From: JBMOMT01 sp049324835
Lineage (GTDB): Bacteria > Chloroflexota > Anaerolineae > CAYNKW01
Length of the DNA stretch: 64,000 bases
Assembly (NCBI GenBank): GCA_049324835.1
Contig: JBMOMT010000055.1
Location: 62,001-126,000, forward strand
Reading direction: 5' to 3'
The notes under the pieces are model-generated. The model was given only the letters and a program-made list of their open reading frames with translations, was not told where the DNA came from and ran no database searches. The first letter of the stretch is position 1, and the number at the start of each line of letters is the position of its first letter. Made by a program: the position numbers and the translations under genes. Below, piece by piece: positions 1 to 7,507 of this stretch.

Positions 1-638
1 GCCTCCTGCGGCGTGATGCCTCGCGCCTGCGCCTGGGCGGCCAGCAGTTCCGCCACGCGGTCGGTGAGTGTCCAGCCGGGGCAGACGCAATTCACCGTGA
101 TGCCCCAACCGGCAAACTGCGCCGAGAGCGTCTTGGCCAGCCCCACCACCCCGGTTCGTAGGGCGTTGGAAAGCAGCAGGTTGTCGATGGGCTGCTTGAC
201 CGAAACCGAGGTGATGTTGACGATGCGTCCCCAGCCGTTCTTTTGCATGTGGGGCAAGGCTGCCCGGCAGAGGCGCACCGTGCTCATCAGCGTCAACTCG
301 AAAGCCTGCTGCCAGGCGTTGTCGTCCAGGCTCGAAAAATGCCCCGCCGGCGGGCCGCCGGCGTTGGTCACCAAAATGTCCAGCTGCCCGAAACGCGCCG
401 CCACCGCCTCCGCTAACCGCTCCACATCGTCGGCGCGGCCGACGTCGGCGACGACTGCCATCACCGGGCTGCCGCTGGCCTGTTCGATCTCGGCAGCGGC
501 GGCCTGTAGCGCGTTTGCGGTGCGACCACAGATGGCCACCAGTGCTCCCTCGCCGGCCAGCGCCAGCGCTGCCGCTTTGCCCAGGCCCTTGCTGGCCGCT
601 GCCACCAGAGCCACTTTGCCTTTTAATCCCAGGTCCAC
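1..638 (-). CDS. SDR-family oxidoreductase, divergent active site (3' end outside window)
   Basis: Short-chain dehydrogenase/reductase resembling FabG-type 3-oxoacyl-ACP reductases. The GTG start at 638 follows AAGGGGGAAA; about 212 codons are present and the reading frame leaves the window at base 1 without a stop, where the family usually has 240-260 residues. The N terminus has a Rossmann beta-alpha-beta with AAASKGLGKAAA in place of TGxxxGxG, then VTNAGGPPAG (the NNAG position). The catalytic region reads ITSVSVKQP followed by LLLSNALRTGVVGLAKTL. Aligned on the GLAKTL segment, the classical YxxxK becomes SNxxR, so the catalytic Tyr and Lys appear replaced. It starts 12 bases after the ThiF-like gene and so should share the SAM-riboswitch transcript. 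The substrate is unknown; a link to sulfur or methionine metabolism is inferred only from the riboswitch. Confidence 0.88.
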   Translation of the reverse strand, partial: MDLGLKGKVALVAAASKGLGKAAALALAGEGALVAICGRTANALQAAAAEIEQASGSPVMAVVADVGRADDVERLAEAVAARFGQLDILVTNAGGPPAGHFSSLDDNAWQQAFELTLMSTVRLCRAALPHMQKNGWGRIVNITSVSVKQPIDNLLLSNALRTGVVGLAKTLSAQFAGWGITVNCVCPGWTLTDRVAELLAAQAQARGITPQE

Positions 639-650
639 GATTTCCCCCTT

Positions 651-1685
651 TCAGATGCCCACGTATCTGGCGTAGAGCGTTCGCGCCACCGCTTCGTCGC
701 CGCTGCCCTTGACGATGGCCCGCGCATCCGGAAACAGCGTGATCTCGTGGCCCTCGACGGCCAACCGGAGCAGGTATTCGTTCACCGTCACCTCTCCCAC
801 CGCCTGCAGCCGCCGCGCCATCTCGACCAGGTCCAGCGGGCCTGTGCCGGGTACGCTGATCTGTACCGCGTTCCGCCCGCACAGCGATGTCGTCCGGCTG
901 CCCATCTCGGCGTTCAGAAAATCGAACCGCCCCAATCCGCAGGCCGGGCAGTCTGGGCGGCGACCCGCCGACTCGAACCGCTCGTAGGTGTGATCCCACA
1001 CGTCTACGGCGATGAGACCGCGGTTCAGCGTGTTTGTTTTGCCGCCGAGGATCTTGATCCCTTCGGCCACGGCGATGGCAGCGATCACCTGCACCACCGA
1101 ACCGAGAATGCCGGCCGTCTCGCAGGTGGGAATACTGCCCGGCGCGGGCACATCTGGAAAGAGGCAACGCAGACAGGCCGTCTCGCCCGGCAGGATGGTG
1201 GCTGTCATGCCGCTGCTGCCGATGACGGCGGCATAGACCCAGGGCACACCGAGCTTGACGCAGGCATCGTTGATCAGGTAACGCACCTCCAGGTTGTCGC
1301 TGCCGTCCAACACCACATCTGCCCCGTTCACCAACAACTCTACGTTGGTGGGGTTGACGTCGGTGACGTGGGGCCGTATCTCGACCTCCGAGTTGATGGC
1401 CCGCAGGCGTTCGGCAGCGGCGATGGCTTTGGGCAAATGGCGCGCCAGATGGCTCTCGTCGAATAACGTCTGCCGCTGCAGGTTGTTCAACTCGACGAAA
1501 TCCCGGTCGGCGATGACCAGCCGGCCCACGCCGGCCCGGACGATCAGGTTGGCGATGGCCGTGCCCAGCGCGCCGCAGCCGACGAGTGTCACCGAGGCGT
1601 TCAGCAGCGCCCGCTGCCCTGCCTCGCCCATCTCTGGAAAAACGATCTGACGGCTGTATCTGGCCAGGTCTGGTTGTTGAGCCAT
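651..1685 (-). CDS. ThiF/MoeB/HesA-family E1-like adenylyltransferase
   Basis: Enzyme of the family that adenylates the C-terminal Gly-Gly of small ubiquitin-like sulfur carriers (ThiS, MoaD). It is 344 aa from the ATG at 1685, chosen because AGGAG lies 9 bases upstream; an earlier ATG at 1694 abuts that site. Visible features: nucleotide-binding VGCGALG near residue 35, DRDFVELNNLQRQ, zinc-type cysteine pairs CLRC and CPAC, the conserved cysteine in PTCETAGI, and a C-terminal extension from LCGRNAVQI to ARTLYARYVG that is common in bacterial ThiF/MoeB proteins. No rhodanese domain is seen. Its leader carries a SAM-I riboswitch, which suggests protein-thiocarboxylate sulfur transfer for methionine or cysteine synthesis (HcyF-like) rather than molybdopterin or thiamin. 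No carrier gene lies in the window, so this role is inference. Confidence 0.92.
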   Translation of the reverse strand: MAQQPDLARYSRQIVFPEMGEAGQRALLNASVTLVGCGALGTAIANLIVRAGVGRLVIADRDFVELNNLQRQTLFDESHLARHLPKAIAAAERLRAINSEVEIRPHVTDVNPTNVELLVNGADVVLDGSDNLEVRYLINDACVKLGVPWVYAAVIGSSGMTATILPGETACLRCLFPDVPAPGSIPTCETAGILGSVVQVIAAIAVAEGIKILGGKTNTLNRGLIAVDVWDHTYERFESAGRRPDCPACGLGRFDFLNAEMGSRTTSLCGRNAVQISVPGTGPLDLVEMARRLQAVGEVTVNEYLLRLAVEGHEITLFPDARAIVKGSGDEAVARTLYARYVGI

Positions 1686-1700
1686 GGCTGGCATCTCCTG

Positions 1701-1734
1701 AAAAAAAAAGCCCCATCCGGCAAACGGAGGGGGC
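1701..1734 (-). terminator. Gene-proximal riboswitch terminator
   Basis: On the minus strand GCCCCCTCCG and CGGATGGGGC form a stem with one mismatch and a 5-base loop, followed directly by nine T residues (1709-1701). It lies between the SAM-I aptamer and the ribosome-binding site of the ThiF-like gene, the expected place for the expression platform. It is the second of two tandem terminators. Confidence 0.85.
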
Positions 1735-1736
1735 AC

Positions 1737-1762
1737 AAAAACCCCCTTCCGACAGAAGGGGG
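1737..1762 (-). terminator. Aptamer-proximal riboswitch terminator
   Basis: On the minus strand CCCCCTTC and GAAGGGGG form an 8-bp stem with a 5-base loop, followed by TTTTT. It sits between the SAM-I aptamer and the other terminator, so SAM-dependent termination here has two consecutive exit points. Confidence 0.8.
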
Positions 1763-1784
1763 GCAAGCATCGGCCTGCGCTTCC

Positions 1785-1930
1785 CTCTCATCTCCCAGAA
1801 GTTCCTCTTCTGACGGAATTGGCACCTTCGGTGGTTTACGCCTGGCCGGTATCGCTGGGCCGTAATCGCGTAAAGGTCCGGGTTGCCGAGGCTTCATAGG
1901 GCCGGTCCCTCCGCCTCTCTGGATGAGAGC
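1785..1930 (-). promoter_or_regulatory. SAM-I (S-box) riboswitch aptamer
   Basis: Minus-strand sequence matches the S-box consensus. P1 is CTCTCATCC (1929-1921) pairing with GGGAGATGAGAGG (around 1797-1785). Just inside are AGAGAGGCGGAGGGACC, GGCCCTATGAAGCC and CGGCAACC; the distal half contains AAGGTGCCAATTCC. These are the kink-turn, J-region and SAM-pocket segments of the family. It follows a consensus promoter and precedes tandem terminators, so it should turn the ThiF-SDR transcript off when S-adenosylmethionine is abundant. Aptamer identity is read from motifs; a covariance-model search was not possible here. Confidence 0.93.
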
Positions 1931-1960
1931 GTTCACTCTCGGTTCTCAATTGTTGGCGGG

Positions 1961-1989
1961 ATGATACCACAAGCGGGTGGTTTTGTCAA
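1961..1989 (-). promoter_or_regulatory. Sigma-A-type promoter for the riboswitch operon
   Basis: Minus-strand TTGACA (1989-1984), a 17-base spacer, and TATCAT (1966-1961) preceded by TGTGG. Transcription would begin near 1954, about 25 bases before P1 of the aptamer. The -35 box overlaps the stop codon of the upstream DUF2344 gene, so the two units are packed together but separately promoted. Confidence 0.8.
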
Positions 1990-2639
1990 ATGCCTGGCTC
2001 AAAGTACAGTCGTTGGCGGCTGGCTGCACGCATCGCATCTCCCAGGCCCAGTGCAAACAGCAACTCGTCGTGGCGACCGGTGCCACTCTGGCTCTGGCGC
2101 AGACAGGCATAGAGTGCATAACCGCCGGGCAGGGCCTCGCCCAGGTGCAGCGATATCACCAGCGGGCGCAGATCGTAGCTCCGGCCACGCCGCTCGCGGC
2201 TGATAGACCCGGCGGCCAGGAAGCCGGCCAGACGGGCCTGCAGTGTCTGGTGATCGCCGGCCCAATCCACTTCGAGACGATAATCGGCGGCCCGCACCTG
2301 CGATTGTAACGATGGCAGTTTAAAGTAGACCTCCTCCACCTGGATTACCTTCAGGCCGGGGGGCAAATGCGGGGCCAGCCGCTCGCCAAAAGTCAGCGGC
2401 ATCACCGGCCGATCCAGGATCAGATCCATCACCTCGCGCTCGCCCGTGACGCCCACCGGCAACGCGGCAGCAAAGGTCATTTTGGGTCGGGGGTTGAAGC
2501 CCTGAGAATGGGCCAGCGGCACCCCGGCGCGGCGCAGCGCGCGCTCCCAGGCGCGGGCCAGATCCATGTGCGAAATGTATTTGATGGCCTCTCCCTGGGC
2601 GTAGGTGATACGCAACCGCTGATAGGGGAGCTGGTTCAT
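1986..2639 (-). CDS. DUF2344 family protein (TIGR03936-like), partner of radical SAM protein
   Basis: A 217-aa protein recognised by its N-terminal pattern: LRITYAQGEAIKYISHMDL, then HSQGFNPRPKMTFAAALPVGV, typical of the DUF2344 family that is fused to or follows a particular radical SAM family. The biochemical role is not established. The ATG at 2639 overlaps the upstream radical SAM stop codon by four bases (ATGA), so the two are translationally coupled, which supports a joint complex or consecutive reactions. A much longer frame runs upstream in the same phase through the radical SAM gene but is not coding. Confidence 0.9.
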   Translation of the reverse strand: MNQLPYQRLRITYAQGEAIKYISHMDLARAWERALRRAGVPLAHSQGFNPRPKMTFAAALPVGVTGEREVMDLILDRPVMPLTFGERLAPHLPPGLKVIQVEEVYFKLPSLQSQVRAADYRLEVDWAGDHQTLQARLAGFLAAGSISRERRGRSYDLRPLVISLHLGEALPGGYALYACLRQSQSGTGRHDELLFALGLGDAMRAASRQRLYFEPGI

Positions 2640-4522
2640 GCTACCTCTTTGCCGGGCGTGTGAACGGGCGGACACGCCCAGGCCTCGTCTGGGGTCTCGC
2701 GGCGGAGGGGAGCAAAAGTAGACAGGATGCCGCAGGCGTAGCAGCCGTTTCGACAGTCCTGGCGGCTCTGTTCGGCCTGGCTCAGATGAAAATCCTGGAG
2801 CAGGAAACGCCTGTCCACACCCAGGCTGATGTGATCCCAGGGCAGCGTCTCGTCGAGTGTGCGCTGACGGTGGGTGTAAAAGTCCATCTCTGACCCACAT
2901 TCGGCAAAGGCCTGCTGCCAGGCATCCCAGCGAAAATGCTCGTTCCAGCCTTCGAATCGGGCGCCCAATTGCCACGCCCGGTGAATGACCGCCCCCAGAC
3001 GGCGGTCGCCCCGGACGAGAGCCGCCTCCAAAAACGTCTCCTGAGGCGCGTTCCAGCGCAGGGTGAGGCCCCGGCCATACAGGCCGCGCCTGAGCAGCTC
3101 TTGTTTTTCCTGGATGCGCGCTGCCGTATCCAACGCCACCCACTGGAAGGGAGTATGCGGCTGGGGCACAAAGGTAGACACGCTCACACTGACCGTGGCC
3201 TTGCCGGGGTGATGCTGGCGGCCCACACGCAACACCTGCCGGGCCAGGTCGACGATGGCCTGCACATCGTCGAGCGTCTCTGCCGGGTGGCCGATCATGA
3301 AATAGAGTTTGATCCGGCGCCAGCCGCGGGAGAACACCTCATCGGCGGCGGTGAGCAGTTGTTCGTCTGGAATGTATTTGTTGATGGCGCGCCGCATGCG
3401 TTCGGTGGCCGCCTCTGGCGCAAAAGTAAAACCGCTGCGACGACCGGCCGTCAACAGATCGGCCAATTCCACCGAAAACGAGTCGATGCGTAGACTGGGC
3501 AGGGAAATGGAAAGGTGACGGTCGCGATGGCGCTCTGTGAGGGCCCGTACCAACTCGGCGATGCGGGAATAATCACTGCTGGAGAGCGACAGCAGGCCGA
3601 TCTCTTCAAAGCCGGTCTGCTCCACGATGCGCTCCACCGCCTCCAGAATCTCTGCCATTGGACGTTCGCGCACCGGACGGTAGGCCATGCCGGCGTGGCA
3701 AAAGCGGCAGCCGCGCGTGCAGCCGCGCTGGATCTCCACCGTGGCCCGGTTGTGGGTCACGTCCACATAGGGCACGATCAGGCGGCTGGGTGGTGGGGGT
3801 AACTGGGTCACGATGCGTTTGACCACCGGCAGTCGGGCCTCTGGCGACCGGGGGGTCACCTCGGCCACCGTGCCATCGTCGTGGTAGCGCACCTGGTAGA
3901 GGCGGGGCACGTACACCCCCTCGATGCGGGCCAGCCGCCGCAACTGCTGCTGGCGGGGCAGATGCCGCACCTCGGCGCAGGCGCGGGCGATCTCGAGGAT
4001 GGCCTCTTCGCCTTCACCTACGAAAGCCAGGTCCAGAAAATCGGCCAGGGGCTCTGGATTGGTGCAACTGCTGCCGCCGGCCATGACCAGCGGCCAGCGT
4101 TCGTCGCGTTCGGCGCTGCGCAGCGGTATGCCGGCCAGATCGAGCAGGTTGAGCAGGTTGGTGTAGAGCTGCTGGTAGGGCAGGGTGAATCCCACCAGGT
4201 CAAAGGCCGCCAGAGGGCGGCGCGTCTCCAGGCTAAAGAGGGGCAGTCTGGCCTGGCGCATGGCGGTTTCCATATCGCTCCAGGGAGCAAAAACGCGCTC
4301 GGCCAGCAGATCCGGCTGGCGATTGACCACGTCGTACAGGATGGCCAACCCCAGGTTCGACATGCCCAGGTCGTACAGATCGGGAAACACCAGAGCGATT
4401 TTGGTTTCGACCTGTGACCAGTCTTTGACCACGCTGTTCCACTCGCCGCCGGTGTAGCGGGCGGGTCTGGATACGCCGGGCAGAATGCGGTCGAGCAATT
4501 GGTTATCGATGGGCTGATGCAA
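2636..4522 (-). CDS. TIGR03960-type radical SAM protein with N-terminal B12-binding-like region
   Basis: Radical SAM protein of about 628 aa. The N terminus carries ILPGVSRPARYTGGEWN and PDLYDLGMSNLGLAIL, the signature of this uncharacterised family, followed by a cobalamin-binding-like region. The iron-sulfur motif CTRGCRFC is near residue 285. The C-terminal part has a cysteine cluster (CRNGCYACG). I prefer the TTG start at 4522 because AGAGGAG lies 7 bases upstream and the downstream protein matches the usual family start; a GTG at 4546 is possible but has no ribosome-binding site. The partner DUF2344 gene follows with a 4-base overlap. Substrate unknown; RNA modification has been suspected for such pairs but is not shown here. 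Confidence 0.92.
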   Translation of the reverse strand: MHQPIDNQLLDRILPGVSRPARYTGGEWNSVVKDWSQVETKIALVFPDLYDLGMSNLGLAILYDVVNRQPDLLAERVFAPWSDMETAMRQARLPLFSLETRRPLAAFDLVGFTLPYQQLYTNLLNLLDLAGIPLRSAERDERWPLVMAGGSSCTNPEPLADFLDLAFVGEGEEAILEIARACAEVRHLPRQQQLRRLARIEGVYVPRLYQVRYHDDGTVAEVTPRSPEARLPVVKRIVTQLPPPPSRLIVPYVDVTHNRATVEIQRGCTRGCRFCHAGMAYRPVRERPMAEILEAVERIVEQTGFEEIGLLSLSSSDYSRIAELVRALTERHRDRHLSISLPSLRIDSFSVELADLLTAGRRSGFTFAPEAATERMRRAINKYIPDEQLLTAADEVFSRGWRRIKLYFMIGHPAETLDDVQAIVDLARQVLRVGRQHHPGKATVSVSVSTFVPQPHTPFQWVALDTAARIQEKQELLRRGLYGRGLTLRWNAPQETFLEAALVRGDRRLGAVIHRAWQLGARFEGWNEHFRWDAWQQAFAECGSEMDFYTHRQRTLDETLPWDHISLGVDRRFLLQDFHLSQAEQSRQDCRNGCYACGILSTFAPLRRETPDEAWACPPVHTPGKEVA

Positions 4523-4560
4523 ATGGCTGCTCCTCTTGCCAGTCACTCTGGCGAGTGGCG

Positions 4561-4589
4561 ATTATACCACAAACGTTGCCGGCGCCCAA
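4561..4589 (-). promoter_or_regulatory. Promoter for radical SAM/DUF2344 pair
   Basis: Minus-strand TTGGGC (4589-4584), 17-base spacer, TATAAT (4566-4561) preceded by TGTGG, an extended -10. The -35 box is only partly consensus. The predicted start lies about 30 bases before the TTG codon at 4522. Confidence 0.6.
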
Positions 4590-4636
4590 ATGGGGCAAAA
4601 TCAGGTGGCTACCGCCTGACGAGCACCCGTGGCAGT

Positions 4637-4665
4637 TTGCGCTTTCCACAGTTATTTAGTAGAAT
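4637..4665 (+). promoter_or_regulatory. Promoter for metallophosphoesterase gene
   Basis: TTGCGC (4637-4642), 17-base spacer, TAGAAT (4660-4665). It would give a leader of about 125 bases in which I see no recognisable regulatory RNA. It is divergent from the radical SAM promoter, and the two share the 250-base gap 4547-4796. Confidence 0.5.
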
Positions 4666-4796
4666 ACACCAGTTATGACAAAAACGCAGGCTGCTTTTGC
4701 TGACACCACGCACGGTCTCGTACGCCGTGCTCCGGCCCGGGGCCATAACTCAGACACTCACCGCTGACATCGACCAGGGCCGGACAGAGGACACAC

Positions 4797-5531
4797 ATGC
4801 GTTATCTGATTCTTTCGGACATTCACGCCAATCTGGCGGCTCTTGAGGCCGTGCTTGAGGATGCCGGCGAGTTTGACAAAATCTGGTGTCTGGGGGATCT
4901 GGTCGGGTATGGGCCTGAGCCCAATGAATGTATCGAAAAACTGCGCCAGTTCGATCACCTTTGTGTGGCCGGCAATCACGACTGGGCGGCCCTGGATCGT
5001 CTGGACCTGGAAGAGTTTAACGTCGAAGCCCAGAAATCGTGCCGCTGGACGCAGGCGCAACTGACTCCCGATAACCGGGCGTATTTGGAGGGACTGCCCA
5101 CCACGCTCATCGAAGAGAGGTTCACGCTGGTGCATGGCAGCCCGCGCCAGCCGGTGTGGGAGTACGTGCTCTATCCTTCCATCGCCCGGCCCAATTTTAA
5201 ACATTTTGGCACCCAGTTCTGCCTGGTGGGTCACACACACGTGCCGGTGATTTTCAGTCTGACCCAGCAAGAGTTCGGCGAATATTGCGAGTTGTTACAG
5301 CTCCAGCTCAACAGCCCAACTCCTCTGGGCGATTTGCGTAGCATCATCAATCCCGGCAGCGTGGGTCAACCGCGCGATGGTGACTCGCGCGCCAGTTACA
5401 TGCTGCTCGATCTGGAGCACGACACCATCGAGTATCGCCGCGTGGTCTATCCCATCGCGCGCACCCAAAAATTGATGGCCGAAGTCAACCTGCCCGAACG
5501 GCTCATCACCCGTCTGGCCCACGGCTGGTGA
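4797..5531 (+). CDS. Metallophosphoesterase, YfcE/calcineurin-like fold
   Basis: A 244-aa dinuclear-metal phosphoesterase. All five motif blocks are visible: SDIHAN at residues 7-12, GDLVGYGP, GNHDWA, HGSP and GHTHVP, ending in the strand INPGSVGQPR typical of the small bacterial phosphodiesterase group. The ATG at 4797 follows AGAGGA. The protein is cytoplasmic, with no signal peptide. The next gene starts 120 bases later on the same strand. Likely substrates are phosphodiesters or nucleotides, which the sequence does not define. Confidence 0.9.
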   Translation: MRYLILSDIHANLAALEAVLEDAGEFDKIWCLGDLVGYGPEPNECIEKLRQFDHLCVAGNHDWAALDRLDLEEFNVEAQKSCRWTQAQLTPDNRAYLEGLPTTLIEERFTLVHGSPRQPVWEYVLYPSIARPNFKHFGTQFCLVGHTHVPVIFSLTQQEFGEYCELLQLQLNSPTPLGDLRSIINPGSVGQPRDGDSRASYMLLDLEHDTIEYRRVVYPIARTQKLMAEVNLPERLITRLAHGW

Positions 5532-5651
5532 AACGGGCCCTGTCCGAGAATCGCCTCAGCGCGGCAGTCGGTGGGCCGCCGGAACCTATGACTGGCGCGC
5601 AACGTCCTACGTTCAAATCGATCGTCCAGGCATGGAGAAAGGATGCATGAC

Positions 5652-6563
5652 ATGCAGAAAAAGTGGATTCTGATCCCAGGTCTCGTTTTGATTCTGATCC
5701 TCAGCGGCTGCGCCCCGGCCAGATACGACACTGCCGAATCGGCGGTGGTCGAAAAAGTGGTCACGGTGGTCGTAGAAGAAGTGGCCTACGCCCCCGGCGC
5801 GACAGGCGGAGCCTATACCACCTCGGACATCAGCCCGGCGCTGAATCAGGCCACTCAGGAGCGCATGATCGTTTACACGGTCGACATGGAGATCATCGTC
5901 AAGGACGCCGAAGTCACCATGACCGAGCTGCAAAACCTGGCCACAAAAGTGGGCGGTTATCTATCGGGCAGCAACAGTTGGAAGGACGAGGGCCTGGTGC
6001 GCGCCCGTGCCACGCTGCGCGTGCCGGCCGACCAGCTCGATTCGGCCCTGGCCCAGATCCGCGACCTGGCGATGGACGTGGAGAGCCTGAACCGCGATAG
6101 CCAGGACGTGACCGAAGAGTTCACCGATCTCGAATCGAACCTGCGCAACCTGCGTACCACCGAGGAAGAGCTGTTGGAGCTGCTCAAGACGCGCCAGGAA
6201 ACCACCGGCGAGACCGAAGCCATCCTCGAAGTCCATCGTTACCTCACCGACATCCGCGGCCAGATCGAGCAGATTCAGGGCCGCATGAACTACCTCTCCA
6301 ACCTGTCGGCCATGGCCACGCTGAATATCATCCTCACCCCCGACGCGCTGGCGCAGCCCATCGTGGTGGGCAAGTGGCAGCCCCAAGGCACGGCCAAAGA
6401 GGCCATCCAGGCGCTCATCAAAGCGCTGCAATTCCTGGTCGATGCCTTGATCTGGCTCTTGCTCTTGCTCGTGCCGGTATTGGTCGTCATCCTGCTGCCG
6501 CTGTACATCCTGCTGCGCCTGCTGCTGAACTGGCGGCGCAAACGGCGGCGGCCTGCACCGTAA
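5652..6563 (+). CDS. DUF4349 domain lipoprotein
   Basis: A 303-aa exported protein. An N-terminal signal segment ends in the lipobox LSGC near residue 19, followed by a DUF4349-type domain: a conserved strand (MIVYTVDMEIIVKD), a helical coiled-coil with SLNRDSQDVTEEFTDLESNLRNLR-type periodicity, then INYLS-like NYLSNLSAMATLNIIL. A C-terminal membrane segment (about residues 265-292) is followed by basic RRKRRR. The ATG at 5652 is preferred over that at 5643 because AGAAAGGA would overlap the earlier one and sits 8 bases before the later one. It is probably anchored by both lipid and membrane helix; its role is unknown, and related proteins are often seen as putative anti-sigma-like or envelope factors. 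Confidence 0.88.
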   Translation: MQKKWILIPGLVLILILSGCAPARYDTAESAVVEKVVTVVVEEVAYAPGATGGAYTTSDISPALNQATQERMIVYTVDMEIIVKDAEVTMTELQNLATKVGGYLSGSNSWKDEGLVRARATLRVPADQLDSALAQIRDLAMDVESLNRDSQDVTEEFTDLESNLRNLRTTEEELLELLKTRQETTGETEAILEVHRYLTDIRGQIEQIQGRMNYLSNLSAMATLNIILTPDALAQPIVVGKWQPQGTAKEAIQALIKALQFLVDALIWLLLLLVPVLVVILLPLYILLRLLLNWRRKRRRPAP

Positions 6564-6571
6564 CTCTGCTG

Positions 6572-6594
6572 GGGGCGAGTCGCTGACTCGCCCC
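6572..6594. repeat. Perfect palindromic REP-like hairpin
   Basis: GGGGCGAGTC, a 3-base loop GCT, and GACTCGCCCC form a perfect 10-bp stem between the DUF4349 gene and mutM. No T-run follows, so it is more like an extragenic palindrome than an intrinsic terminator, although it could stabilise the 3' end of the upstream mRNA. Confidence 0.7.
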
Positions 6595-6609
6595 TACCCT
6601 ATTATTGCC

Positions 6610-7449
6610 ATGCCAGAACTCCCCGAAGTCGAAACCATCACCCGCGGCCTGCGACCAGACCTGCTGGGCCGCACGATCCTCGCCGCGGAGGTGGATTGGC
6701 CCAACACCGTCGCCACCTCTGACATCGAGACCTTCCAGCGGCGCATCGTTGGCCAGCGTGTGCTCGAGATCACCCGGCGGGGCAAGTATCTGGCGCTGCG
6801 CCTTTCCGGCGGCGATTGGCTGCTCGTCCACCTCAAGATGACCGGCCATTTGCAGGTGGTCACCGGCCAGGCGACACCAGACAAACACGTTCGCACCGTG
6901 TTCCGTCTGGACGATGGCCGCCAGCTCTGGTTTCACGACCCTCGCAAGTTCGGGCGGCTGCACCTGACCGACGACCCGGCCACTGTCCTGGGCGATCTCG
7001 GCCCGGAGCCGCTGGCCGACGATTTGTCGCTGGCGGTTTTTGCCGCCCGGCTGCGGCAGCGCCGGGGCCGCATCAAGCCGCTGTTGCTGAACCAGACCTT
7101 CATCGCCGGCATAGGCAACATCTATGCCGACGAATCGCTCTTTTTTGCCGGTTTGCACCCCCGGCGCACCGCCGACACCCTGACCGACGGTGAGATCGCG
7201 GCTCTGTACCACGCCCTGCGCGACGTGCTGCGCCTGGCCGTCGAAAACCGCGGCACCACCCTCGACGATCGTGGCTATCGAGATACGCACGGCCAGGCGG
7301 GCAACAACCAGGCCTGCGTGCGCGTCTATGGCCGCCAGGGCCAGCCGTGCCATCGCTGCGGCACACCGGTGGAGCGGCTGGTCATCAACAGCCGCAGCGC
7401 CCACTTTTGCCCACACTGTCAGCCCGCACCGCTGGCCTCCCAACGGTGA
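6610..7449 (+). CDS. mutM: Formamidopyrimidine-DNA glycosylase (Fpg)
   Basis: Bifunctional DNA glycosylase/AP lyase that removes 8-oxoguanine and other oxidised purines. At 279 aa it has the family length. It begins MPELPEVETI with the catalytic Pro and Glu directly after the start Met, has the conserved lysine region RRGKYLALRL near residue 60, the helix-two-turn-helix LLLNQTFIAGIGNIYADE, and the C-terminal zinc finger CVRVYGRQGQPCHRCG ... CPHC with four cysteines. It stands alone after a palindrome; the MATE gene follows 58 bases later on the same strand. Confidence 0.97.
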   Translation: MPELPEVETITRGLRPDLLGRTILAAEVDWPNTVATSDIETFQRRIVGQRVLEITRRGKYLALRLSGGDWLLVHLKMTGHLQVVTGQATPDKHVRTVFRLDDGRQLWFHDPRKFGRLHLTDDPATVLGDLGPEPLADDLSLAVFAARLRQRRGRIKPLLLNQTFIAGIGNIYADESLFFAGLHPRRTADTLTDGEIAALYHALRDVLRLAVENRGTTLDDRGYRDTHGQAGNNQACVRVYGRQGQPCHRCGTPVERLVINSRSAHFCPHCQPAPLASQR

Positions 7450-7507
7450 CGGCATCGCCTGCCTCGCCTCACCCTCGACGCGCCACCTGAATGTGTGGCT
7501 CAGGAGC

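Noticed and set aside
4523..4546. GTG start at 4546 for the radical SAM gene
   Set aside because: No ribosome-binding site precedes it, whereas AGAGGAG lies 7 bases before the TTG at 4522.
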